Of a DNA stretch of 64,000 bases, positions 25,037 to 34,252 are shown one piece after another. The notes beneath the pieces are model-generated. The model made no database searches and was not told the origin of the DNA. It worked only from the letters and a program-made list of their open reading frames with translations. Both the position numbers and the translations under genes were made by a program. The stretch lies in assembly GCF_001457815.1 (NCBI RefSeq), contig NZ_LN898220.1, forward strand, positions 124,001 through 188,000. The letters run 5' to 3'. Origin of the DNA: Vitreoscilla massiliensis. GTDB lineage: Bacteria > Pseudomonadota > Gammaproteobacteria > Burkholderiales > Neisseriaceae. Each line of letters begins with the position of its first letter. Positions within the stretch are counted from its first letter, which is position 1.

Positions 25037-26137
25037 TCATTTCTCCGCCACAGGCAGTTTCACGGTATCGCCCACTTTGATGCCCAACAACTCCGTTCGC
25101 AATACCGCGTCGCCGGCCTGTAAACCCTCTACTGCCACGCGCGCAGTGGTGGCATCTTTCAATACCGATGTTACAGGCCGCTTATTTAACTTGCCTTGGC
25201 TCACCACATACACAAATTCTTTGCCATCGGCTTGATGTATCGCCGTTTCAGGCACCACCAAGGCTTGCGCCACGCGGTTTAACACAATATTGCCTTGAGC
25301 GAATTGGCCGGCTTTTAAATCGCCATTGGCGTTGGGCACATGGATAAACACTGTGAATTGGCGTGTGCTGGCATCGGCCACCGGATTGATGCGCACGATG
25401 TGACCAGTTTGCACAGGTGCACCCGTGGCAACGGTAAAACTCACTTCTTGACCAACTTTGACGAACGTCACTTGCTCAGCCGACACCGTGGCGGCAATTT
25501 CCAATACCTTGGTTTGGGCGATTTTCAAGATTTGCCCGCCCGCATTCACCAGCTCGCCGTTATTGACCAATTTGTCGTAAACCACGCCACTGATGGGCGC
25601 ACGCACTTGGGCATCGGCCTGATTCTTGTTCAATTTGGCCAATTCCGCTTGCTGCGCTTTGTGGCTACCCAAAGCCACTTTGTATTCGTTTTGCGCCTGC
25701 TCCAGTGCCAATTTCGACACAAAGCCTTTGCCAAACAACACTTGCTGTTGCTTGAGTTTGGTGGCGGCCAAATCCAAATTGGCTTGGCTGTTTTGCACTT
25801 GCGCGCGCTGCGCTTGCAGGCTTTCGCGCACCGATTGGTTGTCCAATACCGCCACCACTTGCCCAGCTTCAACCGCGTTGCCCTCGTCCACCAACACATT
25901 GCTCACCGTCCCGCCCGATTCGGCGCTGACTGTGGCTTCTTTGATGGGCTTTAAAGAGCCGGTAAAGGCCACCACTTGGGCAAAGTCTTGCGCTTGCACC
26001 GTCAACACATCGGCGGCCGACAATTGTTTGCTCACCACTTGTGGTGATTTCGCCGCATTGTCATTTTTGCCACACGCCGCCAATACCAGCAACAATGCGC
26101 ACATCCAGATTCGTCTTTTACTTTGCATCACATCCAT
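25037..26137 (-). CDS. RND periplasmic adaptor lipoprotein (membrane fusion protein)
   Basis: 366 residues from the ATG at 26137; the ATG at 26128 is an equal alternative, as neither has a strong ribosome site. MCALLLVLAAC is a lipoprotein signal with lipobox LAAC. A barrel-sandwich domain, a coiled-coil hairpin (about 110-170) and a beta-barrel follow, the HlyD/AcrA plan. It links the pump to an outer-membrane channel. A DUS-like word at 25171-25181 falls inside the gene and a variant at about 25113. It is cotranscribed with the permease. Confidence 0.92.
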   Translation of the reverse strand: MDVMQSKRRIWMCALLLVLAACGKNDNAAKSPQVVSKQLSAADVLTVQAQDFAQVVAFTGSLKPIKEATVSAESGGTVSNVLVDEGNAVEAGQVVAVLDNQSVRESLQAQRAQVQNSQANLDLAATKLKQQQVLFGKGFVSKLALEQAQNEYKVALGSHKAQQAELAKLNKNQADAQVRAPISGVVYDKLVNNGELVNAGGQILKIAQTKVLEIAATVSAEQVTFVKVGQEVSFTVATGAPVQTGHIVRINPVADASTRQFTVFIHVPNANGDLKAGQFAQGNIVLNRVAQALVVPETAIHQADGKEFVYVVSQGKLNKRPVTSVLKDATTARVAVEGLQAGDAVLRTELLGIKVGDTVKLPVAEK

Positions 26138-26151
26138 CACTCTGAAGAGGT

Positions 26152-26194
26152 AAGCGGCCTGTAAGTACAAGTGATATCGGTTTACAGGCCGCAT
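26152..26194. repeat. DUS-like inverted pair in a divergent intergenic region
   Basis: GCGGCCTGTAA at 26154-26164 and its inverse TTTACAGGCCGC at 26181-26192. It lies between the starts of the adaptor gene and phoH, so it cannot be a simple 3' terminator for either. Confidence 0.85.
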
Positions 26195-26352
26195 CAATCA
26201 CATTTTGAAAGCAGATTCTACCTTGAAATGAATCCACCGCAGCGGACTATTGCACATTCCAAGCACCAGTGCGCTGCTTGGTCTGCACCATCATCCACTG
26301 CAGATGCAGCAGTCGGCTGTGATAAAATGGAGACTCTAGCCAAGGAAACCGT

Positions 26353-27354
26353 ATGAATGCCTCTGTGACTTTTTCTTTAGACACGCAAGACCAATTGACC
26401 CTGCAACGCTTATCAGGGCCGTTGGGTGCCAATTTCGATGCCTTAAGCAAAAGTTTGAATCTGGAAATCCGCCGCGCCGCTGATGCCTTGCTCATCCGCG
26501 GTGAAGATGCGTCGGTGGGGCTGGCGTGTTTACAACAATTATTGAGTTTGGCCGAACAGCGCGACTTGACCGACACCGACATACAGTTGGCGGTGGTGGC
26601 GGCCAAGGCCCAGCAAGTGAATGAACAAGTGCAGCACGAGTTTCGCGAGCGCGAACGCGAGCAGCCTTATGATGAGAAACAGCAATACAGCTTCCGCACC
26701 CGTCGTGGCAATCTTACAGGCCGCACCCCGCGTCAAAATGGCTACATCAAAGCCTTGCACAACCACGATGTGGTGTTTGGCTTGGGCCCTGCCGGTACCG
26801 GCAAAACCTATTTGGCTGTGGCCGCCGCTGTCGATGCGATGGAGCGCCATTTGGTTGACCGTATCGTATTGGTGCGACCAGCGGTAGAAGCCGGCGAAAA
26901 ACTCGGTTTCTTGCCCGGCGATTTGGCACAAAAAGTCGACCCGTATTTGCGCCCACTGTACGATGCTTTGTACGATTTAATGGGTTTCGACCGCGTCAGC
27001 AAACTATTGGAAAAAGGCTTGATTGAAATTGCGCCACTGGCCTATATGCGCGGTCGCACCTTGAATTCGGCGTATGTGATTTTGGACGAGGCGCAAAACA
27101 CCACCCCCGAACAAATGAAAATGTTCTTAACCCGCATCGGCTTTGGTGCCAAAGCGGTGATTACTGGTGACTTAAGCCAAGTGGATTTGCCGCGCCACAT
27201 CAAATCGGGCTTGCGCGATGCGCGTGAAAAATTATCCGAAGTTAAAGGCCTGTATTTCCATGTGTTCACCAGTGAAGACGTGGTACGCCACCCGTTGGTG
27301 CAAAAAATCGTTGAGGCTTACGACGCGGCCGATGGCAATGATTCATCCAACTAA
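26353..27354 (+). CDS. phoH: PhoH-family ATPase (YbeZ)
   Basis: 333 residues behind AAGGAAA. The P-loop FGLGPAGTGKTYLAV is near residue 145 and VILDEAQNTTPEQMK is the Walker B region. PhoH/YbeZ is an RNA-linked ATPase that works with YbeY in rRNA maturation. It opens the ybeZ-ybeY-ybeX-lnt operon, here interrupted by two extra membrane-protein genes. A DUS word at 26714-26724 encodes LTGR just before TPRQNGYI, a conserved segment. Confidence 0.94.
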   Translation: MNASVTFSLDTQDQLTLQRLSGPLGANFDALSKSLNLEIRRAADALLIRGEDASVGLACLQQLLSLAEQRDLTDTDIQLAVVAAKAQQVNEQVQHEFREREREQPYDEKQQYSFRTRRGNLTGRTPRQNGYIKALHNHDVVFGLGPAGTGKTYLAVAAAVDAMERHLVDRIVLVRPAVEAGEKLGFLPGDLAQKVDPYLRPLYDALYDLMGFDRVSKLLEKGLIEIAPLAYMRGRTLNSAYVILDEAQNTTPEQMKMFLTRIGFGAKAVITGDLSQVDLPRHIKSGLRDAREKLSEVKGLYFHVFTSEDVVRHPLVQKIVEAYDAADGNDSSN

Positions 27355-27388
27355 TTAAAGAATTAAAGCGAACGCAAAGGAAGACAGC

Positions 27389-27976
27389 ATGGAAAGCTTG
27401 ATCAGCATTGCTTTGGGCATAGGCTTGGCCGCGGCGGCCGGCTTTCGGGTGTTTGTGCCTTTGTTTGCCCTCAGTCTGGCCTCGTATTTCCAAGTCTGGC
27501 CTTTGAACGAGCAATGGCAATGGCTGGCCTCACCGTTTGCCTTGATGATTTTGGCAGCGGCCTGTATCGCTGAAGCCTTGGCCTATTTGATCCCTTGGTT
27601 CGACAATTTGCTCGATCCCCTCGCCGTGCCGTTGGCGGGCGTGGCCGGCACCGCCGTCATGGCTTCCACCATGGCTGATTTGAATCCTGCGGTGACATGG
27701 GCTCTGGCCATCATCGGTGGTGGCGGTGCGGCGGCCGTGATTAAAGGCGTTAACGCTGGCGGCCGCGCGGTCTCGACTGCCACCACCGGCGGCGTGGCCA
27801 ATCCGATTTTCTCGATTTGGGAAACCGTCAGCGCGGCGTTTATGTCGTTTTTGGCGATATTTTTCCCCGTATTGGCGGTCATCGCCGTCATCATCCTTGC
27901 ATTTATTATGTACAAAATATGGCGTTCGGTGCAGCACTTCCGTGCCGTAGGGCGCCCTGAAACCACGACTTTATGA
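27389..27976 (+). CDS. DUF4126-type membrane protein
   Basis: 195 residues with about five hydrophobic segments. SIALGIGLAAAAGFRVFVPL at the N-terminus and a glycine/alanine-rich middle (VIKGVNAGGRAVSTATTGG) match the DUF4126 family. Function unknown. It lies between phoH and ybeY and overlaps ybeY by ATGA, so it is part of the operon. Confidence 0.85.
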   Translation: MESLISIALGIGLAAAAGFRVFVPLFALSLASYFQVWPLNEQWQWLASPFALMILAAACIAEALAYLIPWFDNLLDPLAVPLAGVAGTAVMASTMADLNPAVTWALAIIGGGGAAAVIKGVNAGGRAVSTATTGGVANPIFSIWETVSAAFMSFLAIFFPVLAVIAVIILAFIMYKIWRSVQHFRAVGRPETTTL

Positions 27977-28485
27977 AACAAGCAAAATCATTCCCATTCT
28001 TAAAAATACAACACCAACGTCTGCAATTTAACGTGGACAACGCCTCCAGCGCCGAAGTACCCAGCGATGCCGATTTTTTTCGCTGGGCATGGCAGGCGAT
28101 GAAGCCGTTTTACCGCAAAGCCGAAATCAGCTTGGTCTTGCTCGATGCCGATGAAGCGCAAGCGTATAACCGCGATTACCGCGGCCGCGACTATGCCACC
28201 AATGTGTTGAGCTTTGCCCAAGACGAGTTAGATGAATTTGCCTTACAGGCCGCTGATACCTTGTACGGCGACTTAATCATCTGCCCACAAGTGGTGGAAA
28301 AAGAAGCCGCAGAACAAGGCAAAACCGTGCAAGAACATTATGCACACTTAACCGTACATGGTATGTTGCACTTAATTGGCTTCGATCACATCGAAGACGA
28401 TGAAGCTGAAGAGATGGAAGCGCTTGAAATTCGCATCTTGCATCAGTTAGGATATGACAACCCTTATTCACAGGATGAACAATAA
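27973..28485 (+). CDS. ybeY: Endoribonuclease YbeY, 16S rRNA maturation
   Basis: 170 residues. The zinc motif H-x3-H-x5-H is in LTVHGMLHLIGFDH, and YRGRDYATNVLSF is the conserved substrate region. It acts in 16S rRNA 3'-end processing and ribosome quality control. A DUS word at 28243-28253 encodes LQAA. It is coupled to corC by a TAATG overlap. Confidence 0.95.
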   Translation: MKQAKSFPFLKIQHQRLQFNVDNASSAEVPSDADFFRWAWQAMKPFYRKAEISLVLLDADEAQAYNRDYRGRDYATNVLSFAQDELDEFALQAADTLYGDLIICPQVVEKEAAEQGKTVQEHYAHLTVHGMLHLIGFDHIEDDEAEEMEALEIRILHQLGYDNPYSQDEQ

Positions 28486-29318
28486 TGGACGATGGTTCGG
28501 CGAAGAAACCGAATTTTTTTGAACGGGTGTTGAGCCGCTTGAGCAATGACACACCGGAAAATGCAGATGAAATTTTAGAAGTGTTGCGCGCTGCTGCCGA
28601 AAATGAGGCCGTAGACAGCGATACTTTGCAATTGTTGGAAAATGTGCTCGATTTTGGTGACATGGAGGTGCGCGATGTGATGGTGACACGCAGCCAAATG
28701 GACGTCATCAAAGCCAGCGACAGCATAGAGCGCATCATCGCTTACATCCAAGAAACCGCGCACTCGCGCTTTCCTGTGATCGGTGAGGACAAAGACGAAA
28801 TCTTGGGCATCTTGCATGCCAAAGACTTGTTGCGTTATTTTGGCCAACCCGAACAATTCCAACTCAAACAAGTGCTGCGTCCTGCCTTGTTTGTGCCCGA
28901 GAGCAAAGCCTTAAACAATGTGATCAAAGACTTCCGTACCGAGCGCAATCACATGGCCATCGTCATCGACGAATACGGTGGTGTATCGGGCTTGATCACC
29001 TTAGAAGACGTGTCTGAACAAATCATGGGCGACATTGAAGACGAATTCGACTTGGACGACAGCGAAGACCAAATCTTTGCCATCAATCCTGAGCGTTTCC
29101 GCGTCAATGCCACCACTGAGATTGAAGACTTCAACGACTATTTCAAAACCGATTACTCCGATGAAGAAGCCGACACCATAGGCGGCTTGGTCATCCAAGA
29201 ATTTGGGCGCTTGCCACAGCGCGGTGAAAAAATCGCCATCGGCAAATGGTTGTTCACCATCGCCCGTGCAGATGCACGCCGCTTGCATGTGCTATTGGTT
29301 ACCCCTAACCCAGTTTAA
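28485..29318 (+). CDS. corC: CorC/YbeX CBS-domain protein
   Basis: 277 residues: a short acidic N-terminus, a CBS pair (DVMVTRSQMDVI near 62; GILHAKDL; IVIDEYGGVSGLIT near 158) and a C-terminal CorC/HlyC domain. It has no membrane segment and is the soluble YbeX type, linked to Mg/Co efflux and ribosome physiology. The place between ybeY and lnt is the expected one. Confidence 0.93.
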   Translation: MDDGSAKKPNFFERVLSRLSNDTPENADEILEVLRAAAENEAVDSDTLQLLENVLDFGDMEVRDVMVTRSQMDVIKASDSIERIIAYIQETAHSRFPVIGEDKDEILGILHAKDLLRYFGQPEQFQLKQVLRPALFVPESKALNNVIKDFRTERNHMAIVIDEYGGVSGLITLEDVSEQIMGDIEDEFDLDDSEDQIFAINPERFRVNATTEIEDFNDYFKTDYSDEEADTIGGLVIQEFGRLPQRGEKIAIGKWLFTIARADARRLHVLLVTPNPV

Positions 29319-29338
29319 ATTGTAGACAGAGAGAGTGT

Positions 29339-30238
29339 ATGGCAGGATCTTTATTGCTGTTATTGGACGACATAGCCACTGTTTTAGACGATGTATCGGT
29401 CATGACCAAAGTGGCGGCCAAAAAAACCGCTGGGGTATTGGGCGATGATTTGGCTTTGAATGCCGAGCAAGTAGCTGGCTCGGCCGCCCACCGTGAATTG
29501 CCCATTGTGTGGGCGGTGGCCAAAGGGTCTTTTTGGAACAAAGTCATTTTGGTGCCTTTGTTCTTGGCCTTGTCTTACTTTCTGCCTTTTTTGATTGGCC
29601 CTGTGTTAATCGTCGGCGGTGCTTTTTTGGCTTTTGAGGGAGTGGAAAAAGTCTTGCACAGCATCCACAAGATGCGCCACAAGCACGATGCCACCCACAG
29701 TGCCGATACGGTGGCCGATGTTGCTTTTGACGAAAAAGGCAAAATCAAAGGTGCCATTCGCACCGACTTTATTTTGTCGGCTGAGATCATTGCCATCAGC
29801 TTGGGTTCCATGGCCGATAAGCCGATTTTGCAACAGGCGGTGGCCTTGGCAGTCATCAGCATTGTGTTCACGATTGGTGTGTATGGCTTGGTGGCGGGCA
29901 TCGTCAAAATGGACGATGTCGGTTTTTGGTTGAAACACAAACCTTCTGCTGTGGCCAAAAAATTCGGAGCCTTCCTCATCAATGCCACCCCGTATTTGAT
30001 GCGTTTCTTGACCATCGCCGGCACCGCAGCGATGTTCTTGGTCGGTGGCTCCATCATCGTGCACAACCTCCCTTTCTTGGCACACATTTCCCATGATTTG
30101 GATGCACAATTTTCAGGCGTGGTGAAATTTTTGGTGGTACACGGCTTGGATGTGTTGGTCGGTGCCATTGTTGGCGGCATCATCGTGTGGGTGGTGAATT
30201 TGATTAACAGTTTACGTGGTGCAAAGGCAGCTCATTAA
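29339..30238 (+). CDS. DUF808 (YedI-like) inner-membrane protein
   Basis: 299 residues, starting MAGSLLLLLDDIATVLDDVSVM, the signature start of the DUF808/YedI family. DDLALNAEQVAGS and several C-terminal membrane segments follow. Function unknown. It is inserted between corC and lnt; its stop overlaps the lnt start as TAATG. Confidence 0.9.
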   Translation: MAGSLLLLLDDIATVLDDVSVMTKVAAKKTAGVLGDDLALNAEQVAGSAAHRELPIVWAVAKGSFWNKVILVPLFLALSYFLPFLIGPVLIVGGAFLAFEGVEKVLHSIHKMRHKHDATHSADTVADVAFDEKGKIKGAIRTDFILSAEIIAISLGSMADKPILQQAVALAVISIVFTIGVYGLVAGIVKMDDVGFWLKHKPSAVAKKFGAFLINATPYLMRFLTIAGTAAMFLVGGSIIVHNLPFLAHISHDLDAQFSGVVKFLVVHGLDVLVGAIVGGIIVWVVNLINSLRGAKAAH

Positions 30239-31779
30239 TGGTGTCTACCCAAGGTTTATTTGCTCGCACCAGCCCCGTTTGGGGCTGGTTTGTTATGGTG
30301 GTAACGGCATTGTTGACGCCGTTTGCCTATGCGCCGTATCGCTTGTATTGGCTGATGCCCATCTTGATGGCGGCCATGCTGGTGGTGGCGGTGAAATACC
30401 AGCCATACCGTTTGCGCATGGTGTATGTGTGGGCCTTGCTGGCGTATTTTGTGCAGTGTTATTGGATCAATACCGCCTTGCACGACATCGCCGGCTTGCC
30501 CTTATACATCTCAATTCCGCTCACGGCTTTGCTGCCCGCTTATTTGGCGCTCTACCCGACTTTGACGATTTGGTTGTGTGAAAAAATCCGCTTACCGGTG
30601 GTGTGGCGCTTGCTGTTGGTGTTTCCCTTGGCATGGACGCTGACCGAATTCATCCGTGAGCGTGCCTTAACCGGCTTTGGCTGGGGCGCCATCGGTTACA
30701 GCCAAATTGCCGCTTCACCGCTGGCCGCTTACGCTCCCATCAGTGGCATCGCTCTGGTCACTTGGGCCACTGCCTTGGTCAGCGCCGCCGTAGCAGCGTT
30801 GATTCTGTGCAAACCGTGGTGGCAAAAAGCCGTGCACATTGCTGTCGCAGTATTGGTCATCGCCGTCGGTTGGGGTTTGGGACAACAACAATGGACACAC
30901 GCCGACGGCAGCACTGCTAAAGTGGCTTTGTTACAAGGCAATATCGAACAAAGCATGAAGTGGGACCCAGAAGCGTTTCAACACACCATCCAAACCTATT
31001 ACGACATGGTGGCGAAAACCCAAGCCGACATCGTGATTTTGCCGGAAACCGCCATACCAGTGATGCGCCAAGACTTGCCCGATGGCTTGTTAGAACAGTT
31101 TGCCAGCACCGCCAAACGCAATAATGCCGCTTTGGCGATGGGCATCCCGCAATACACGCCTACAGGCCGCCAATACTTGAATTCGGTCATCAATCTGAGT
31201 GACTTCGATCCAGAGCAAGCCGATAAACCTTTGCCTTCATACAGCAAAGACCATTTGGTGCCATTTGGCGAATTCAAACCGGTGTTCACAGATTGGCTGT
31301 ATGGCTTGATGCACATGCCTTTGGCCGACTTTAGCGAAGGCGGCAATGGCCAAGCGCCGCTACAATTGGCCAACCAACGCATTGCATTTAATATTTGCTA
31401 CGAAGACAGTTTTGGTGATGATTTGGTCGCCTCGGCCAAAGACTCAACCTTGCTGTCCAACATCAGCAATATGGCGTGGTATGGCAGCTCGCATGCCATG
31501 GATTTGCAATTGCAGCAATCGCAAGCACGGGCGCTGGAATTGGGTCGCTACATGGTGCGCTCTACCAATACTGGCTTAACCGCCGTGGTAGACCCACAAG
31601 GCCACATCACCGCTTTGGCGCCGCGCGATACTGAGCAAGTGTTGATGGTTGAGGTCCAAGGGTATCAAGGCTTAACACCGTATATGCACTTAGGCAGTAC
31701 TTGGCCATTGGCCATCGTCTTTAGCGTCTTATTGCTGTTATTGTATGCATGGGCACGCCGCTTGCAATACCGCCATTGA
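30238..31779 (+). CDS. lnt: Apolipoprotein N-acyltransferase
   Basis: 513 residues. About six N-terminal membrane helices are followed by a nitrilase domain with the catalytic triad: Glu in VILPETAIP, Lys in YSKDHLVPFGEF, Cys in FNICYEDSF. It adds the third acyl chain to lipoproteins, completing their maturation. Gene position at the end of the ybeZYX operon supports the call. Confidence 0.95.
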   Translation: MVSTQGLFARTSPVWGWFVMVVTALLTPFAYAPYRLYWLMPILMAAMLVVAVKYQPYRLRMVYVWALLAYFVQCYWINTALHDIAGLPLYISIPLTALLPAYLALYPTLTIWLCEKIRLPVVWRLLLVFPLAWTLTEFIRERALTGFGWGAIGYSQIAASPLAAYAPISGIALVTWATALVSAAVAALILCKPWWQKAVHIAVAVLVIAVGWGLGQQQWTHADGSTAKVALLQGNIEQSMKWDPEAFQHTIQTYYDMVAKTQADIVILPETAIPVMRQDLPDGLLEQFASTAKRNNAALAMGIPQYTPTGRQYLNSVINLSDFDPEQADKPLPSYSKDHLVPFGEFKPVFTDWLYGLMHMPLADFSEGGNGQAPLQLANQRIAFNICYEDSFGDDLVASAKDSTLLSNISNMAWYGSSHAMDLQLQQSQARALELGRYMVRSTNTGLTAVVDPQGHITALAPRDTEQVLMVEVQGYQGLTPYMHLGSTWPLAIVFSVLLLLLYAWARRLQYRH

Positions 31780-31783
31780 CTGC

Positions 31784-31823
31784 AAGCGGCCTGTAAACCC
31801 AATACGGTGTTTACAGGCCGCTT
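31784..31823 (+). terminator. DUS-like inverted pair behind lnt
   Basis: GCGGCCTGTAAA (31786-31797) and its inverse (31810-31821) form a stem 6 nt after the lnt stop, followed by TTTAAAA. Likely operon terminator. Confidence 0.75.
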
Positions 31824-31857
31824 TAAAACCCACCTTCTACTACACAGGATGCACATC

Positions 31858-33150
31858 ATGGGCTCATCACGTTTAAACACCTTTGTCACGCCCCAACCCA
31901 ACGCGGGTTTGATACGCGCCCTGATACCGTTTAACCGCTTGGTCAATCTCAAAGGCATCCCGCTGCTGCGCGATATTCCGTATCTGAGCCGTTTGCCCAT
32001 TGTGCGCGGGTTGTGCGACATCCGCCAAATCGACTTAGACGATGCCTCCAAAGCCTTATTGGCGTTTGCCATGAATGGCGACAATGCCAGCTTCATCACC
32101 CCCAACCATCCCGAATTCTTTACCGATTGGATGTTGGACAAAGAAATTGCCAGCCGCTATGCCCCACTGACCGCCAATTGGGCCACCCACAGCATCGTCA
32201 ACGGCATGGGCAAATGGGGGCAGAAATTCTGGCTGGCCAACCATTTGATTGCCCAAGTTCCGGGCGACACTGAAGCCGCGCTGAGCTATTCCAAACACGC
32301 CGCCGCCACTGGCACGCCAGTATTGCTGCATCCAGAGGGACAAGTATTGTGGCAAAGCGATTACATCAATCCCTTGTTTCATGGCGCCGCGCAAATGGCA
32401 CTGGAATTGGCACAAGAGCGGCCTGAAAAAACCGTGCTCATCCAACCCATCGTATGGAAGCTGCGCTTTACTCGCAATGTCAGCCGCGAACTGATGCAAG
32501 AGCTCGCTTATGTAGAACAGCAATTGGGTTTGCCCGCACAGCCACATCTGGCCTTGCCGCTGCGTTTGGCCAAGCTGCACCGCGATGTGCTCAAACAAAC
32601 CCACACCTATTTGGGCTACATCGCCCCCACTGGGCTGAATTATTTTGATTTACGCGATGCCTTATTAAGCCGCATCAACCAAGATTTGCAACACCGTTTT
32701 GGCACGTTCGCTGGTGACACCGAAGAGCAAAGCCGCCAATTATTGCGCGCCATCCGCCGCGATGAAAAACAAGGCAAACCGCTGGACACGATGACGGTGC
32801 GCAAACGCCGTGAATTGCAACGCTTGCTGCGCACGCCCAAAGCCGCTTATTCTGCCGAACGTTGGAGCCAAGAAAACATCGCCGAGTGCATCAAGCGTTT
32901 GCGCAATGATTATTTGAAAAAAGGCTGGCGCAACACCTTACACCATTTTGTGCCGCGCCCTGTCGCCGGCCGCATCGCCCACATCCGCGCCTGCGAGCCA
33001 ATCGATGTGCAAGCTATGCTCAAGCAGCATCCTGATATCAGTGCCGATACCATCATGGACGAAATGCGCCAGCGCATGCAAGCCGCGCTGGATAGCTTAA
33101 GATTACAGTTTCCTGCCACACAAACTTACGCCAACCCATTTAAACTCTAA
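31858..33150 (+). CDS. PlsC-like phospholipid/glycerol acyltransferase
   Basis: 430 residues from the ATG at 31858, which has AGGATG 6 nt upstream; an ATG at 31849 sits against its AGG. The glycerophosphate acyltransferase block is TPNHPEFFTDWML, and LLHPEGQVLWQ is the HPEG motif. The first motif reads H-x5-D and not the canonical H-x4-D. The long C-terminal part (about 200 residues) is helical, charged and not recognised. No signal peptide. Substrate unknown. Confidence 0.75.
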   Translation: MGSSRLNTFVTPQPNAGLIRALIPFNRLVNLKGIPLLRDIPYLSRLPIVRGLCDIRQIDLDDASKALLAFAMNGDNASFITPNHPEFFTDWMLDKEIASRYAPLTANWATHSIVNGMGKWGQKFWLANHLIAQVPGDTEAALSYSKHAAATGTPVLLHPEGQVLWQSDYINPLFHGAAQMALELAQERPEKTVLIQPIVWKLRFTRNVSRELMQELAYVEQQLGLPAQPHLALPLRLAKLHRDVLKQTHTYLGYIAPTGLNYFDLRDALLSRINQDLQHRFGTFAGDTEEQSRQLLRAIRRDEKQGKPLDTMTVRKRRELQRLLRTPKAAYSAERWSQENIAECIKRLRNDYLKKGWRNTLHHFVPRPVAGRIAHIRACEPIDVQAMLKQHPDISADTIMDEMRQRMQAALDSLRLQFPATQTYANPFKL

Positions 33151-33330
33151 ACCATTGAATTTTATTGAAATAAAATATACTTAAGATTTTACTTAATTTA
33201 ATGAAACTATTAAACTTGCTAAGTGTCTTAATAAAAGTTAAATTTATGTGACAGCGCCGAGAGTTGGCGTGTTTTATGCTAAACTTTGAAAGTTGTGTTT
33301 GTCACACTATTAAGATAAGGACAAAAATTG
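33151..33330 (+). promoter_or_regulatory. rpoH leader and promoter region
   Basis: The first half is strongly AT-rich. TGTGACAGCGCC (from about 33247) can pair with later GGCG and GTCACA (to about 33305), giving a possible structured 5' leader. RpoH leaders act as RNA thermometers in some bacteria; that is only a possibility here. Confidence 0.35.
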
Positions 33331-34191
33331 ATGAATCAAGCTTTTGCTTTGCCTGTACCAAGCGGTCATGCCACTTTGGAGCAGTACATTCACACTGTGA
33401 ACAGCATCCCTTTGCTGAGTGCTGAGGAAGAGCATGATTTGGCTCAACGCCACGCCTTAGAAGACGACTTGGAAGCTGCCAAAAAATTGATTTTGGCGCA
33501 CTTGCGCGTGGTGGTATCGATTGCCCGTGGTTATGATGGCTATGGTTTGAACCAAGCCGATTTAATTCAAGAAGGCAATATCGGCCTGATGAAAGCCGTA
33601 AAACGCTTTGAGCCAAACCGTGGCGTGCGTTTGTTTTCTTTTGCAGTACACTGGATTAAAGCTGAAATCCACGAATTCATTTTGCGCAACTGGCGTTTGG
33701 TGCGTGTTGCCACCACCAAACCACAACGCAAATTGTTCTTCAACTTGCGCAGCATGCGTAAAAACATGAATGCTTTGAGCGATGTTGAAGCACAGCAAAT
33801 TGCCGACGATTTGGGCGTGAAACTCTCGGAAGTATTCGAGATGGAACAACGCATGACCGGTAAAGACGTGGCTTTGTTGGCGGAAAACGATGACGATGAA
33901 AACAGCTTCGCGCCCATTGATTGGTTGACCGACAACGACAGCGAACCAACCCAAATGTTGGCGCAACAAGCGCATCACCAGTTGCAAACCGAAGGCTTGC
34001 AAGGCGCGTTGTCACAATTGGATGACCGTTCACGCCACATCGTCGAATCACGTTGGTTGCAAGACGATGGTGGTTTGACTTTGCACGATTTGGCCGCCAC
34101 TTATGGCGTGTCTGCTGAGCGCATTCGTCAAATTGAAGCCAAAGCCTTGCAAAAATTGCGCGGTTTCTTAGGCGATGCGGTTGCAGCTTAA
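33331..34191 (+). CDS. rpoH: RNA polymerase sigma factor RpoH (sigma-32)
   Basis: 286 residues from the ATG at 33331 (AAGGAC 8 nt upstream). Region 2 is seen in LIQEGNIGLMKAVKRFEPNRG and FAVHWIKAEIHEFILRNWR; the RpoH box is TTKPQRKLFFNLR. Region 4 has LHDLAATYGVSAERIRQIE. It directs the heat-shock response; htpG in this window carries a matching promoter. Confidence 0.95.
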   Translation: MNQAFALPVPSGHATLEQYIHTVNSIPLLSAEEEHDLAQRHALEDDLEAAKKLILAHLRVVVSIARGYDGYGLNQADLIQEGNIGLMKAVKRFEPNRGVRLFSFAVHWIKAEIHEFILRNWRLVRVATTKPQRKLFFNLRSMRKNMNALSDVEAQQIADDLGVKLSEVFEMEQRMTGKDVALLAENDDDENSFAPIDWLTDNDSEPTQMLAQQAHHQLQTEGLQGALSQLDDRSRHIVESRWLQDDGGLTLHDLAATYGVSAERIRQIEAKALQKLRGFLGDAVAA

Positions 34192-34205
34192 ACCATGATT
34201 TTTAA

Positions 34206-34236
34206 TGAGGCGTCCTGTTTTCAGGACGCCTTTTTC
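34206..34236 (+). terminator. Intrinsic terminator after rpoH
   Basis: AGGCGTCCTG, TTTT, CAGGACGCCT, then TTTTCTG. A perfect stem and T run 14 nt past the stop. Confidence 0.9.
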
Positions 34237-34252
34237 TGTTAGGAACACACAC

